Translations under genes and position numbers: made by a program
Origin: UMGS1696 sp964621755
GTDB taxonomy: Bacteria; Bacillota; Clostridia; Oscillospirales; CAG-272
Assembly: GCA_964621755.1 (NCBI GenBank)
Contig: CAZUPI010000002.1
Coordinates: 1-64,000 of the forward strand
Direction of reading: 5' to 3'
DNA length: 64,000 nt
Notes under the pieces: model-generated
Told to the model about the DNA's origin: nothing
The model's input: the letters and a program-made list of their open reading frames with translations, nothing else
The model's database searches: none
Part shown: in pieces, positions 8,328 to 17,933 of the stretch
How the letters are laid out: each line of letters opens with the position of its first letter
Position numbering within the stretch: the stretch's first letter is position 1

Positions 8328-9785
8328 ATGATATACGACGTACTGATTATAGGCGCAGGTTGTACCGGTGTCATGACCGCTCGCCTGCTCTCTACCAAAA
8401 ACTGCACAGTCGCTGTTGCCGAAGCCGGATGCGATGTTGCAATGGGCGCGACATGCGCCAACTCTGCCATTGTCCACGCCGGATATGATGCTAAGCCCAG
8501 CACACTCAAGGCCAAGCTCAACGTCCGCGGCAACAAGCTGATGAAGGAACTTGCCAAACAACTTGACGTTCCGCTCCGCAAGGTCGGTTCGCACGTTGTC
8601 GGATTCGGAGACGCCGACCTGAAAACCCTCCATGAGCTTTATGACCGCGGTATAGCAAATGGCGTTCCAAACTTAAAAATCATCGGGCAGGATGAGCTCC
8701 GCCACATGGAGCCGAACATTTCCCCCGAGGCAACAGCGTCCCTTTGGGCCCCCTCCGCCGCCATCACCTGCCCATATGGGATTACCATTGCGGCTGCTGA
8801 AAACGCGGTTACAAACGGTGTGGACTTTTACTTTAACTTCTGCGTCTCAGGCGCCTCTAGGGCCGGAGATGTTTACTACGTCTCAAACGGCACGGATACC
8901 ATCGCCGCACGGTATATTGTAAACTGTGCCGGAGTGAATTCCGTGAAAGTAGCCGAAATCCTCGGAGAAAACGATTTCCCGATTACCATCATTCCGCGCC
9001 GCGGCGAGTACATCGTTCTCGACAAGGCGTGCGGCGGCATGGCGAACTCCACCCTGTTCGTATGTCCGTCTGACCGCGGCAAGGGCATTCTCGTAAGCCC
9101 GACCGTCGACGGAAACCTTCTCATTGGCCCGAACGCTTACCCCATTGAGGATGGCGACGACAAGAGCACCACCGCGCCCGGGCTCGACGAAATCACCACA
9201 GGCGCGCACCGCATCATGCCCTCGGTCAACACGAGAATGGCGATAACCTCGTTCGCAGGAGTCCGCGCCACACCGAACATTTACGATTTCTACCTCAAAG
9301 TATCTGACCAACTCCGCAGCGTGGTTCATGCAGTCGGCGTGGAATCCCCGGGATTTGCGTCCTCACCTGCCACCGCGGAATACCTCGTCGAGCTTCTCGC
9401 AGAAGCAGGTCTTGAATTGACTGACCGCGATGACTACATCCCGACCAGACGTGCGGACGGCAATCACAAGCAGTTCAACCATATGACTGACGAAGAAAAA
9501 GCCGAAGCGTGCCGCAGAAATCCTGCATACGGCAAAATCATCTGCCGCTGCGAGACGGTAACGGAAGGCGACATCGTCGACATGATTCACGCACCGATTC
9601 CCGCGGTCACCATCGACATGATGAAAAAGCGTCTGCGCGCCGGAATGGGCAGATGCCAGGGCGGGTTCTGCTCCCCGAGAGTCGCCGCGCTCATCGCAGA
9701 GGAAACCGGCACGTCACTCGATACCGTTACCAAATCCGGCAGCGGTTCATGGCTTGTGGAAAAGCGCAAGGGAGGTAAGGAATAA
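8328..9785 (+). CDS. GlpA-like FAD-dependent oxidoreductase with BFD-type [2Fe-2S] domain
   Basis: This 485-residue protein has an N-terminal FAD-binding Rossmann motif (DVLIIGAGCTGVMTARLL), a DAO-type body, and a C-terminal bacterioferritin-associated-ferredoxin-like [2Fe-2S] domain with the Cys pattern ICRCETV...GRCQGGFC (~403-445). This matches the anaerobic glycerol-3-phosphate dehydrogenase large-subunit type. It is followed, with a 1-bp stop/start overlap, by a second flavoprotein and then a DUF1667 gene, the conserved trio of Clostridia. Glycerol-3-phosphate as substrate is plausible but not proven; no glpF or glpK is nearby. Confidence 0.88.
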   Translation: MIYDVLIIGAGCTGVMTARLLSTKNCTVAVAEAGCDVAMGATCANSAIVHAGYDAKPSTLKAKLNVRGNKLMKELAKQLDVPLRKVGSHVVGFGDADLKTLHELYDRGIANGVPNLKIIGQDELRHMEPNISPEATASLWAPSAAITCPYGITIAAAENAVTNGVDFYFNFCVSGASRAGDVYYVSNGTDTIAARYIVNCAGVNSVKVAEILGENDFPITIIPRRGEYIVLDKACGGMANSTLFVCPSDRGKGILVSPTVDGNLLIGPNAYPIEDGDDKSTTAPGLDEITTGAHRIMPSVNTRMAITSFAGVRATPNIYDFYLKVSDQLRSVVHAVGVESPGFASSPATAEYLVELLAEAGLELTDRDDYIPTRRADGNHKQFNHMTDEEKAEACRRNPAYGKIICRCETVTEGDIVDMIHAPIPAVTIDMMKKRLRAGMGRCQGGFCSPRVAALIAEETGTSLDTVTKSGSGSWLVEKRKGGKE

Positions 9786-11080
9786 TGCACAAGAAATTAA
9801 TCATCATCGGCGGCGGTCCGGCAGGTCTTGCCGCAGCATGCGCCGCAGTTCGCCGCGGTCTTGCCCCCGAAGAGGTACTCGTGCTCGAGCGTGACGGCGA
9901 ACCGGGCGGGATCTTGAACCAGTGCATCCACGCCGGATTCGGTCTGCACCGCTTCGGAGAAGAACTTTCCGGTCCCGAATACGCCGGACGGTACGTCAAA
10001 ATGGCGCGTGAAGCAGGTGTTTCCATTCAAACAAACTGCATGGTTCTCTCTCTGACGAACGACCGTCGTGTAACCTTCGTCTCCCCTGAGCTTGGATACG
10101 TCACCGCGACAGCGGATGCAGTCATCCTCGCAATGGGATGCCGTGAAAGAACGCGCGGCGCATTGAACATACCAGGTTCCCGTCCGTCCGGCATTTATAC
10201 CGCCGGATGCGCACAGAGATATATTAATATTGAAGGCTTCATGCCGGGCAACCGTGTGGTTATCCTCGGTTCCGGCGACATCGGACTTATTATGGCGCGC
10301 CGTATGACTCTTGAAGGCGCGAAGGTGCTGACGGTCTGCGAAATCATGCCGTATTCAGGCGGTCTGGCGCGCAACATTGTACAGTGCCTCGACGACTTTG
10401 GAATCCCGCTCCGTCTCTCCCATACGGTCACGCAGATTCACGGCAAGGAGCGCGTGGAAGGCGTCACCATCGCCGCTGTGGATGAAGCGAACGGCAGACA
10501 CCCCATTCCGGGAACGGAAGAATACATCGCATGCGACACGCTTCTCTTATCAGTCGGTCTGATTCCGGAAAACGAACTGACAACAGGGGCAGGCATCGCG
10601 CTTGACAGAATGACCAACGGCGCGACGGTAAACCAGTTCCGCGAAACCGAAGCGGACGGCATCTACGCCTGCGGCAACGTTCTCCACGTACACGACTTAG
10701 TCGACTACGTATCCGAGGAAGCCGATATTGCCGGTACGCACGCGGCAGCAAAAATTCTCGGCGAAGCCGGCACAGTCGTCAAATCCGTTGACGTAAAGAC
10801 CGGATTCGGCGTACGCTATACTGTTCCCGAGAGAATCGACATCACCGATACGGCGGAAGCGGTACGCGTGTTCTTCCGCGTGACCGACGTATACAAAAAG
10901 GTGCAGTTCATCATTGAAACAGAGTCCGGAGAAGTCATCGTAAAGAAGGCAAAGAGCGCGGCAGCCCCCGGCGAGATGGAATCGCTGGAAATTCCGGCCG
11001 ATAAAATAGAAGCGCTCGCAAAATCGGATGACAAGTACATTACCGTATCCTTACGCGAAATGGGAGGCAGTGACAAATGA
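9785..11080 (+). CDS. NAD(P)/FAD-dependent oxidoreductase
   Basis: The 431-residue protein has an N-terminal dinucleotide-binding motif KLIIIGGGPAGLAAACAA, the second ATG motif AVILAMGCRERTRGA (~116), an internal NAD-binding glycine motif VVILGSGDIGLIMARR (~158-173), and a C-terminal FAD-contact motif (ADGIYACGNV). It probably passes electrons between the GlpA-like partner and a pyridine nucleotide. GGAGG lies 9 nt before its ATG, inside the preceding gene, and its end overlaps the DUF1667 gene by 4 bp, so the three products are translationally coupled. Confidence 0.88.
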   Translation: MHKKLIIIGGGPAGLAAACAAVRRGLAPEEVLVLERDGEPGGILNQCIHAGFGLHRFGEELSGPEYAGRYVKMAREAGVSIQTNCMVLSLTNDRRVTFVSPELGYVTATADAVILAMGCRERTRGALNIPGSRPSGIYTAGCAQRYINIEGFMPGNRVVILGSGDIGLIMARRMTLEGAKVLTVCEIMPYSGGLARNIVQCLDDFGIPLRLSHTVTQIHGKERVEGVTIAAVDEANGRHPIPGTEEYIACDTLLLSVGLIPENELTTGAGIALDRMTNGATVNQFRETEADGIYACGNVLHVHDLVDYVSEEADIAGTHAAAKILGEAGTVVKSVDVKTGFGVRYTVPERIDITDTAEAVRVFFRVTDVYKKVQFIIETESGEVIVKKAKSAAAPGEMESLEIPADKIEALAKSDDKYITVSLREMGGSDK

Positions 11081-11442
11081 TTACAAAAGAACTCACCTGC
11101 GTGGTATGTCCCGCTGGATGCAGAATCACCGTTACACTTGACGAAAACAACAAAGTAGTCGACGTAACCGGTCAAACCTGCGTCCGCGGCAAAAAGTACG
11201 CGGAAAGCGAAGTCACAAACCCCGTCCGCACCCTGACCTCGACAGTCACGGTCATTACAAAAGACGGTGCAAAAATGCTTCCCGTCCGCACAGACAAACC
11301 AATACCGCGCCCGACTCTATTCGACGCCATGAAAATCGTCCGCAGCATAAAAGCAGTTGCCCCCGTCCATACAGGCGACGTCATCGCGGCAAACTTCATC
11401 GAAGAGGGTACGAATCTTATTGCCTGCAAAGATATTGAGTGA
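11077..11442 (+). CDS. DUF1667 domain protein, third subunit of the flavoprotein operon
   Basis: A 121-residue protein with four cysteines: CVVCPAGC near the N-terminus, C at GQTCVRGKKYA, and a Cys in the last ten residues. DUF1667 proteins accompany the GlpA/oxidoreductase pair in Clostridia and are thought to be small metal- or redox-binding subunits. It overlaps the previous gene by ATGA. A strong hairpin follows directly, ending the operon. Confidence 0.88.
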   Translation: MITKELTCVVCPAGCRITVTLDENNKVVDVTGQTCVRGKKYAESEVTNPVRTLTSTVTVITKDGAKMLPVRTDKPIPRPTLFDAMKIVRSIKAVAPVHTGDVIAANFIEEGTNLIACKDIE

Positions 11443-11448
11443 TTGAAA

Positions 11449-11490
11449 ATATATTAGAGGAGCTTTTTGAAAAAAGCTCCTCTAATATAT
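11449..11490. terminator. Bidirectional terminator between the flavoprotein operon and ftsZ
   Basis: A nearly perfect ~20-bp stem (11449-11468 with 11470-11490) lies between converging genes and contains A and T runs, so it can stop transcription from both sides. Confidence 0.75.
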
Positions 11491-11509
11491 TCCTTCTATA
11501 TTTAACCAA

Positions 11510-12736
11510 TTAATATCTCCGCGGCGGTGTCTGGCCACCGTTTTGATTCTTGCCCATGTTGAGCATTTTGATGATTTCGTTAAAGTCGTCTTCCGAGATA
11601 GGGGAGTCGTCGTCCTTCTTATCGGACTCGTCCTCTTCTGTCGGCGCGGTCTTATGAGATTTCTGCTGTTCCACAACTTTCACATTCTGTTTCGCGTTGG
11701 GGCTTATTTTCCCCGATGCGAACGGACGGAGGGACGCTGCTTCCGCCTTTTTATTAAAAGAGGAGTCAGCCTCGTTCTTGTTTTCAAATCCGGTTGCGAT
11801 GATGGTGACTTTCATCGTCTCTTGCAATTCAGGGTCGAACGCTGCGCCCCAAATGACAGTCGCGTCGTCTGCAGCTTCACTGGTAATGAGAGACGATGCA
11901 ATTTCGATATCGTCAAGTCCGATGTCCGGCGACGCGGTGATGCTGATAAGAATTCCCTTTGCACCGGAGATAGTCGTTTCGAGAAGCGGACTGGAAATCG
12001 CACCTCTTGCAGCTTCCTCTGCCATCCCCTTTCCGGACGCTTCGCCAACACCCATGTGCGCATATCCCGCATCCTTCATGATGGCGGTCACGTCTGCGAA
12101 GTCAAGGTTTATGTATTCGGGAATGTTGATAAGCTCTGAAATACTCTGTACGCCATGGCGCAGAACGTCATCCGCAATCTGGAACGCGTTCATCAGCGTG
12201 ATTTTTTCTTCAACCTCTTTCAGTCTCTCGTTCGGGATGATAATGAGCGAGTCTACGTACTGCTTGAGATTTTCAATCCCCATTTCCGCCTGGTCCATTC
12301 TCTTTTTTCTTTCAAAGTTGAACGGCTTGGTGACAATTCCCACCGTGAGGATACCCATTTCCTGCGCAATACGAGCAACGACCGGAGCCGCTCCCGTACC
12401 TGTGCCGCCGCCCATGCCGGCTGTGATAAATACCATGTCAGCACCTTGAAGAGCCTCTTTAATCTGTTCGCTGCTCTCCTCGGCAGCAGCGGCGCCAATG
12501 TCGGGATTTGAGCCCGCACCCTTGCCCTTGGCGGTTCTCTCACCGATGGCAATCTGCTTGGGGGCGCTGGATTTGGCAAGCGCCTGCATGTCCGTATTGA
12601 TGGCGATAAATTCGACGCCACGGACATTCGTAGTAATCATTCTGTTCAGGGCATTGTTACCGCCGCCTCCGACACCTACAACCTTTATATTTACACCGCT
12701 TTCATAGTTGCTATCATTATCAAAATCAAATGGCAT
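11510..12736 (-). CDS. ftsZ: Cell division GTPase FtsZ
   Basis: FtsZ polymerises at midcell into the Z-ring. The tubulin-type glycine motif GGGTGTGAAPVVA is at ~103-115, the N-terminal nucleotide loop GVGGGGNNALNRMI at ~22, and the synergy-loop region lies downstream. AGGAGG is 8 nt before the ATG at 12736 but only 2 nt before the ATG at 12742, so the second Met is chosen (408 residues). The C-terminus ends in an acidic linker, DDFNEIIKMLNMG and a Gly/Pro/Arg tail rather than a clear DIPxFLR-type peptide. It is separated from ftsQ by its own promoter. Confidence 0.96.
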   Translation of the reverse strand: MPFDFDNDSNYESGVNIKVVGVGGGGNNALNRMITTNVRGVEFIAINTDMQALAKSSAPKQIAIGERTAKGKGAGSNPDIGAAAAEESSEQIKEALQGADMVFITAGMGGGTGTGAAPVVARIAQEMGILTVGIVTKPFNFERKKRMDQAEMGIENLKQYVDSLIIIPNERLKEVEEKITLMNAFQIADDVLRHGVQSISELINIPEYINLDFADVTAIMKDAGYAHMGVGEASGKGMAEEAARGAISSPLLETTISGAKGILISITASPDIGLDDIEIASSLITSEAADDATVIWGAAFDPELQETMKVTIIATGFENKNEADSSFNKKAEAASLRPFASGKISPNAKQNVKVVEQQKSHKTAPTEEDESDKKDDDSPISEDDFNEIIKMLNMGKNQNGGQTPPRRY

Positions 12737-12819
12737 CCCCATGCCCTCCTTGTCCGGATTTTGTCTTATTTATTTTTGGTCAAATCTTTACCCATAATTA
12801 AAACATTATACTACATTAT

Positions 12820-12848
12820 ATAATACAATATGTCCGAAAAATTTGCAA
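12820..12848 (-). promoter_or_regulatory. Promoter of ftsZ
   Basis: TTGCAA (12848-12843), a 17-bp spacer and TATTAT (12825-12820) on the minus strand. A second TATAAT lies about 14 bp further downstream. The AT-rich gap separates ftsZ from the rest of the cluster. Confidence 0.55.
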
Positions 12849-12910
12849 TACTTTTTTTGAAAATAATTTTGAAATTCGTAATTTTATCGATGGGAATGAG
12901 CCCAAATGCT

Positions 12911-12926
12911 TGTCCCCACGGGGACA
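12911..12926 (-). terminator. Small hairpin after ftsQ
   Basis: TGTCCCC and GGGGACA pair around a short loop 17 bp past the ftsQ stop. There is no clear U-run, so it may only weaken read-through into ftsZ. Confidence 0.4.
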
Positions 12927-12942
12927 TTTTCCTGAAAAAGTT

Positions 12943-14157
12943 TTAGTCCACAACCAGCCTGATATCGTACCGGACACTGGCCTCACCGACTTCGCTGATA
13001 TCAATGGTAGCTGGGACCTCACGGTCGAATGCTGTATTTCCTATCGTTTTATACGCCATGCGGAGCTTGAGGTCACAGTCCGTCTCCGTGCCGACACGAA
13101 GGATATACTTTCCGTCGCAGTTTATCGTAATGCCATACTTGTCCGACAAGTCGATTTTGGTGATTCTGCCTTCCATACCGAGCGAGGATTTGCTCACCGA
13201 CGACAGGACACTCTTGATATACCTCTCGTCCCGTTCGTCCGTGAAAGTAATCGTTCTTCCCGCAACCGAATATTTTATCGCCGGAAGCACCAGCTTTGTG
13301 AGTCCGGCGGCTCTGGCGCCTCCCTCATCCGTTACCGATAAAACCCGAAGTCCAGCCGACATCTCGACAATATCTCCGTAAATATTGGCATAATAGACCG
13401 CCGTGTCATCCTCTACCACAATCGCAACCGAATTCGGTACGGTCCGCGAAATCTGCACCGACTTGATGTACGGACAAAGGAATGTGATGCCTTCTGCCGC
13501 TTGTCCGGCCTGGAAGGAATAGAGGTTGTCCCCAATCTCGAATCCGGCGGCAGCTATAACTTCGGACTCAGAGTAAATCTCGGACCCGCTCACATCCACG
13601 TCAGATATCACGAAAAATACGGAATACACGAACGCCACAAACAGTGCGGAGACAACCAGCAGAATGAGCGCCGTAAACAGTGCGTGGCGGTTTTCCGTAG
13701 ACCTTTTCCGCGCAATCGCCTGTTCTTTCGCGTCATCCTCGTCGCGCTTTCCCTTCGCTTCAATGGATTCGAACATGCTGACTATTTGCTCAAGGAAGAG
13801 TCTGAGCGGCATCTGCTTCACCGCTTCGCCGCCGTACACCCGTCCCGGTCGGTAGATGTATTCATTTCCCGCATCGTCCGTATATCCGACGGTCTTCTCT
13901 GCGGATTGGCTGGCATATGTTCGCTTCCGTTCGGGGTTGGCACGCAAATACGCTTCCGCCCGCGCCCGTTGACTTTCCGCAAAAGCCTTTCCGAAGGGAC
14001 GTTCCGCCCCGCCGGCTTTCTTCTGTGTTCCTGCATGTACGTCATGTGAGGCGCAGGTGCCGTATTCTCTTAAAATCTGTCTTGATTTTGAATCCTTGCT
14101 GCAAATCCGGTCGTAAATATACATGACGTTTTGGGGTTCCTTCTGTCTGTCCTGCAT
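12943..14157 (-). CDS. ftsQ: Cell division protein FtsQ/DivIB with POTRA domain
   Basis: A 404-residue bitopic membrane protein: a long basic cytoplasmic region (1-170), one membrane helix (~173-193), then a POTRA domain starting VISDVDVSGSEIYSESEVI and the FtsQ/DivIB beta domain with ISRTVPNSVAIVVEDDTAV. FtsQ/DivIB links FtsL/DivIC with the septal synthase pair. AAGGAGG precedes the ATG with a good gap. It follows murG, the usual order. The cytoplasmic tail is much longer than in E. coli. Confidence 0.88.
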   Translation of the reverse strand: MQDRQKEPQNVMYIYDRICSKDSKSRQILREYGTCASHDVHAGTQKKAGGAERPFGKAFAESQRARAEAYLRANPERKRTYASQSAEKTVGYTDDAGNEYIYRPGRVYGGEAVKQMPLRLFLEQIVSMFESIEAKGKRDEDDAKEQAIARKRSTENRHALFTALILLVVSALFVAFVYSVFFVISDVDVSGSEIYSESEVIAAAGFEIGDNLYSFQAGQAAEGITFLCPYIKSVQISRTVPNSVAIVVEDDTAVYYANIYGDIVEMSAGLRVLSVTDEGGARAAGLTKLVLPAIKYSVAGRTITFTDERDERYIKSVLSSVSKSSLGMEGRITKIDLSDKYGITINCDGKYILRVGTETDCDLKLRMAYKTIGNTAFDREVPATIDISEVGEASVRYDIRLVVD

Positions 14158-14210
14158 GCCGCGCCTCCTTTCGGCAACGTAAACTTATGATGATAAAGTT
14201 TTCTAAAAAA

Positions 14211-15347
14211 CTATGCTTTTTTATTTTTTGCAAGCTCGCGTAGATCGTTATAAATCAATTTATTCGAGTCCGGAACCGCGAATTGTCTGATTTTTTCACC
14301 CATCTCCGCGCGGATCTTCTCGCCCTCCGGACACAGCAGCCGTTCGACCTCGGCAATAAGAGGCTTTGCTCCATCAATAAGGTCCTTTTCCTCAAACAAA
14401 GCGGCTGCGCCGGCGTCATAGAGAACCTTTGCGTTTTTATACTGATGATTTTCCGCAACGTTCGGAGACGGAATGAATATCGCCGGCTTGCCCGTTATCG
14501 CAAGCTCGGACACCGTCATAGCGCCCGCACGGTTGATGGTAATGTCCGCCGCCGCCATTTTGACCGGCATATCGAAGATGTATTCGCACAGCTCGATGTT
14601 TTCAAACTTGTCGAGCCCCATTTCTTTGAACTGACTTGTGCAAAGCGCAAGCTCAATGGAACCCGTGGCGTGGATATGATAGACTTCGGGATGCTTGGCG
14701 GTAAACTCCCGCATAAGACACAGCACCGCATCGTTGACCTTTTCCGCCCCCATACTTCCGGCATATGAGAGGAGGATATATCGATATTTGTCCGGTATTC
14801 CGAGCTTTTTCCGCGCTTCTTCCTTTGACATGGACGTAAATCCGCCCATTACGGGATTGCCTACCTGCATCAATTTTTCCTTATCGCAGGACAGCGTTTC
14901 CCCCGTCTTTGCAAAGTTGAGGTATATCCGGTCGACGTTTTTCTGAAGCATCTTCACGGCGACCCCGGCAATGGCGTTTGACTCATGCAGCGCGGTCGGG
15001 ATTCCCATGGATGCAGCAGCTTTTACCACAGGCCACGAGACATAGCCGCCTGTTCCGACGACAATATCGGGTTTGAATTCCCGTATAATGGCGCGCGCCT
15101 TATATGGAGAGGTCAGCGCGAGATATGCCGCCTTAATGTTGGATGGAGACAGGCTCCGTTTGATGCCACGTACGTCTACATAGTATATCGGATAACCGGC
15201 CTTTGGCACGAGCTTGTTTTCAATCCCTCGCTTTGTCCCGGCATAGGCGATAACTGCATCGGGGTCGTTCATCTTGATAGTATTGGCGATAGCCAGCGCG
15301 GGATTCACATGCCCGCCCGTACCGCCTCCGGTCATAAGGACTCTCAT
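14211..15347 (-). CDS. murG: UDP-GlcNAc:lipid I N-acetylglucosaminyltransferase MurG
   Basis: MurG converts lipid I to lipid II on the inner face of the membrane. The 378-residue GT-B protein shows the N-terminal MTGGGTGGHVNPALAIA loop, GTGGYVSWPVVKAA, HESNAIAGVA, and the C-terminal donor-site motif INRAGAMTVSELA followed by PSPNVAENHQYKNA. It lies between ftsW and ftsQ in the division cluster. Confidence 0.96.
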   Translation of the reverse strand: MRVLMTGGGTGGHVNPALAIANTIKMNDPDAVIAYAGTKRGIENKLVPKAGYPIYYVDVRGIKRSLSPSNIKAAYLALTSPYKARAIIREFKPDIVVGTGGYVSWPVVKAAASMGIPTALHESNAIAGVAVKMLQKNVDRIYLNFAKTGETLSCDKEKLMQVGNPVMGGFTSMSKEEARKKLGIPDKYRYILLSYAGSMGAEKVNDAVLCLMREFTAKHPEVYHIHATGSIELALCTSQFKEMGLDKFENIELCEYIFDMPVKMAAADITINRAGAMTVSELAITGKPAIFIPSPNVAENHQYKNAKVLYDAGAAALFEEKDLIDGAKPLIAEVERLLCPEGEKIRAEMGEKIRQFAVPDSNKLIYNDLRELAKNKKA

Positions 15348-15387
15348 AATCTATCCGTCTCCGTATATTTGAATCTGAATTTAAGAT

Positions 15388-16836
15388 TTAGGCCTTCCGC
15401 CTCAAGTCGGATTTTTTCATATAGTATTGCCTTGATATTGCGAGAAGAATTCCCATCTCAAACAGGAGCACAACCAGTGATGAGCCGCCGTATGAGAAAA
15501 ACGGGAGCGTAATTCCTGTGTTCGGGAAGATATCCGCCGCAACGCACATGTTGAAGAATGCTTGGATTCCCACATGCGTCGTGATGCCAAATGCGGTCAG
15601 CATAGTAAATTTATCCGGTGCGCGCAGGGCGATGACATATCCGCGCCACATGAACAGAAGAAACAGAACAATCAGAGCGACAGCTCCCAAAAATCCGCAC
15701 TCCTCGCACCATATGGAAAAAATAAAGTCTGTATGCGCCGCAGTGAGGTAACTGAACTTCTGTCTGCTCTGTCCGAGTCCCACGCCGAACAGCCCTCCCG
15801 AACCGATGGCGTAAAGGCTCTGCGTCGTCTGATACAGCTCGTCGAGCGTATCCGCGTTTTCATCCGTGAAGGTCGTGATTCTTTTCAGCGCGTATGGATT
15901 CATAATCAGGAACGCTGTGATTGCCGCGGCACCCGCCGGAACCGCCGTAAAGAACAGCCATTTCAGCTTGCATCCGCCGATGACGAGGATTAAAAATCCA
16001 ATCATTCCGACAATGATGGTGCCGGAGAGGTGCTTTCCAACCAGAACGAGCAGGCACGCGAGTCCGAGAATGCACACGGGATAGAATGTATTCCACCGAT
16101 ATCGCTGCCAAAACGACAGCTGTATATCATTCATACGCTCCTCGTATTTGCCGAAATACCAAGCAAGCATCAGCGTTATCGCGAGTTTCATGACCTCTGA
16201 CGGCTGGATATTCACAAATCCAAGGGAAATCCAACGTTTCGTAACGCCCTCTTCCGTACCGATAAACAGAACGGCGATGAGGAGCACCACTGCAATGACA
16301 TAGGACGCAATCGGCGCCCAGGAGCGATACCATTTCATTGGCACAAAAATCATCAGCGTCATCAGCCCGAGGCCAATCAGCACAAACGTAATCTGATTGA
16401 CGATATACGCCATGCTGTTTCCCTCTTCTTTGACGGCGAGGGGATAGCTTGCGCTGAATACTGTAATACTGCCAAGGGCAACGAGGATGAGGATAATGGC
16501 GAGCATCACCCCGTCAATTCCGCCGCGCACCCTGACGATATCCTTCTGCCACTCCGCCTCACTTTTTGCTGCCTTGCGTCGTTTTGCCTCCGTCTTGACG
16601 AGCTTGTTTTGCTGCTTTGCGATGCGGCGGTCGTTCGTACTTTCCACCGCAGTTGAGGGATTCCGGCGTCCCGGTGTTCGAACTGCGCCTGAGGAATAAA
16701 TCTGTGCACCGCCGTTTTTCGTACCTGCACGCGGACGTGCGGAAGAAGATGACTTCGAGGTACGCACGATATTTTCCGGTCTGCGGCATGCGTGGCTGAC
16801 TCGGTTTTCGTTTCCGTTGTAATCATTCAAATTCAC
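15388..16836 (-). CDS. ftsW: FtsW-type SEDS peptidoglycan glycosyltransferase
   Basis: A SEDS-family polytopic protein (10 membrane segments in residues ~107-475) with the conserved loop NIQPSEVMKLAITLMLAWYF and the C-terminal region AFFNMCVAADIFPNTGITLPF. It polymerises lipid II together with the class B PBP encoded in the same cluster. The first ~100 residues are an unusual basic, low-complexity cytoplasmic extension. The start is uncertain: GTG at 16836 is only 3 nt after GGAGG, while an in-frame TTG at 16830 lies 9 nt after it. It follows mraY by 27 bp. Confidence 0.92.
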   Translation of the reverse strand: MNLNDYNGNENRVSHACRRPENIVRTSKSSSSARPRAGTKNGGAQIYSSGAVRTPGRRNPSTAVESTNDRRIAKQQNKLVKTEAKRRKAAKSEAEWQKDIVRVRGGIDGVMLAIILILVALGSITVFSASYPLAVKEEGNSMAYIVNQITFVLIGLGLMTLMIFVPMKWYRSWAPIASYVIAVVLLIAVLFIGTEEGVTKRWISLGFVNIQPSEVMKLAITLMLAWYFGKYEERMNDIQLSFWQRYRWNTFYPVCILGLACLLVLVGKHLSGTIIVGMIGFLILVIGGCKLKWLFFTAVPAGAAAITAFLIMNPYALKRITTFTDENADTLDELYQTTQSLYAIGSGGLFGVGLGQSRQKFSYLTAAHTDFIFSIWCEECGFLGAVALIVLFLLFMWRGYVIALRAPDKFTMLTAFGITTHVGIQAFFNMCVAADIFPNTGITLPFFSYGGSSLVVLLFEMGILLAISRQYYMKKSDLRRKA

Positions 16837-16863
16837 GCACCTCCGTATGTTGATACCGCAGCA

Positions 16864-17874
16864 TTATTTTTGTAATCCGAACAGGATGGACAGGACCGCC
16901 GCAATGACGGTCACAACGGACGCCACGACGACGATTTTGATTTCCGACCATCCGCATTTTTCAAAGTGATGGTGAATCGGACTCATCTTAAAGAGCCTCT
17001 TCCCGTGCGTCAGCTTAAAGTAGCCGACCTGTAAAATCACCGATGCCGTCTCGATAACATAAATGATACCGAACACCAGAACGAGAAGCGGATTGTTTAT
17101 CATGAACGCGCCCCCGACGACAAGCGCGCCGAGAAAGAGCGAACCGGTATCTCCCATAAACACGCGCGCGGGATAGAAATTGTAGACCAGAAATCCGGCA
17201 CACGCGCCGACCGTCACCGCGCCGAGAAGAAGCGTAGCTCCGTCCGGTTCCGCGAGGCCGTTCAGATATCCGACTGCGGTGAAGAACAGACCGACGATCA
17301 GCGTCACACTTGCGCACAAGCCGTCGATGCCATCCGTAAGATTTACCGCGTTATCGATACCGGTGAGCAGAATCATCGCCACCGCGTAATACAGGATACC
17401 GAAGTCGATCTTGACTGCAAAAAACGGTATGTACACCGTCGTGTCAATGCCGCAGACGAGAGACATGCCAAGCAAATACAGAGCGGCAGCAATCACTTGT
17501 AAGATGAATTTCTGCGGCGCCGTAAGCCCTTCGTTCTGCTTTTTCTTGAGCTTCGCGGAGTCATCCACACATCCAATCAATCCGCCGCATACGCCGAGCG
17601 CCAATGTGAACATAAACGGCAGCGTCGAACGAATTCCATCAATGATAGCCAGATAGACCGCTCCGCAAAGCCCGACGAGCACCGCCGCGGCGATAAAGGC
17701 AAGCCCGCCCATGGTCGGCGTACCCTCTTTGCTCTTATGCCACCGCGGACCGATTTCCAGGATCCTCTGCCCCATCTTATGGCTTTTCAGCGCCGGAATC
17801 AACTTTCTCGAAATAAGCACGGTAATCATGAAGGTCATCAGCACCGCGATGATATACATTACGTTATAATTCAT
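16864..17874 (-). CDS. mraY: Phospho-N-acetylmuramoyl-pentapeptide transferase MraY
   Basis: MraY makes lipid I from UDP-MurNAc-pentapeptide and undecaprenyl phosphate. The protein has about 10 membrane helices with the family motifs KEGTPTMGG, DDSAKL, NLTDGIDGLC and FMGDTGSLFLGA, and ends with the MSPIHHHFE loop. The ATG at 17874 (336 residues) is preferred over an in-frame TTG at 17889. The next gene is ftsW directly, without the murD that often stands between them. Confidence 0.95.
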   Translation of the reverse strand: MNYNVMYIIAVLMTFMITVLISRKLIPALKSHKMGQRILEIGPRWHKSKEGTPTMGGLAFIAAAVLVGLCGAVYLAIIDGIRSTLPFMFTLALGVCGGLIGCVDDSAKLKKKQNEGLTAPQKFILQVIAAALYLLGMSLVCGIDTTVYIPFFAVKIDFGILYYAVAMILLTGIDNAVNLTDGIDGLCASVTLIVGLFFTAVGYLNGLAEPDGATLLLGAVTVGACAGFLVYNFYPARVFMGDTGSLFLGALVVGGAFMINNPLLVLVFGIIYVIETASVILQVGYFKLTHGKRLFKMSPIHHHFEKCGWSEIKIVVVASVVTVIAAVLSILFGLQK

Positions 17875-17933
17875 GTTTTTTGCACCCAAATTTTGATTTT
17901 CAATTTATGACCGCTCGCTTGGAGAGACGCACC

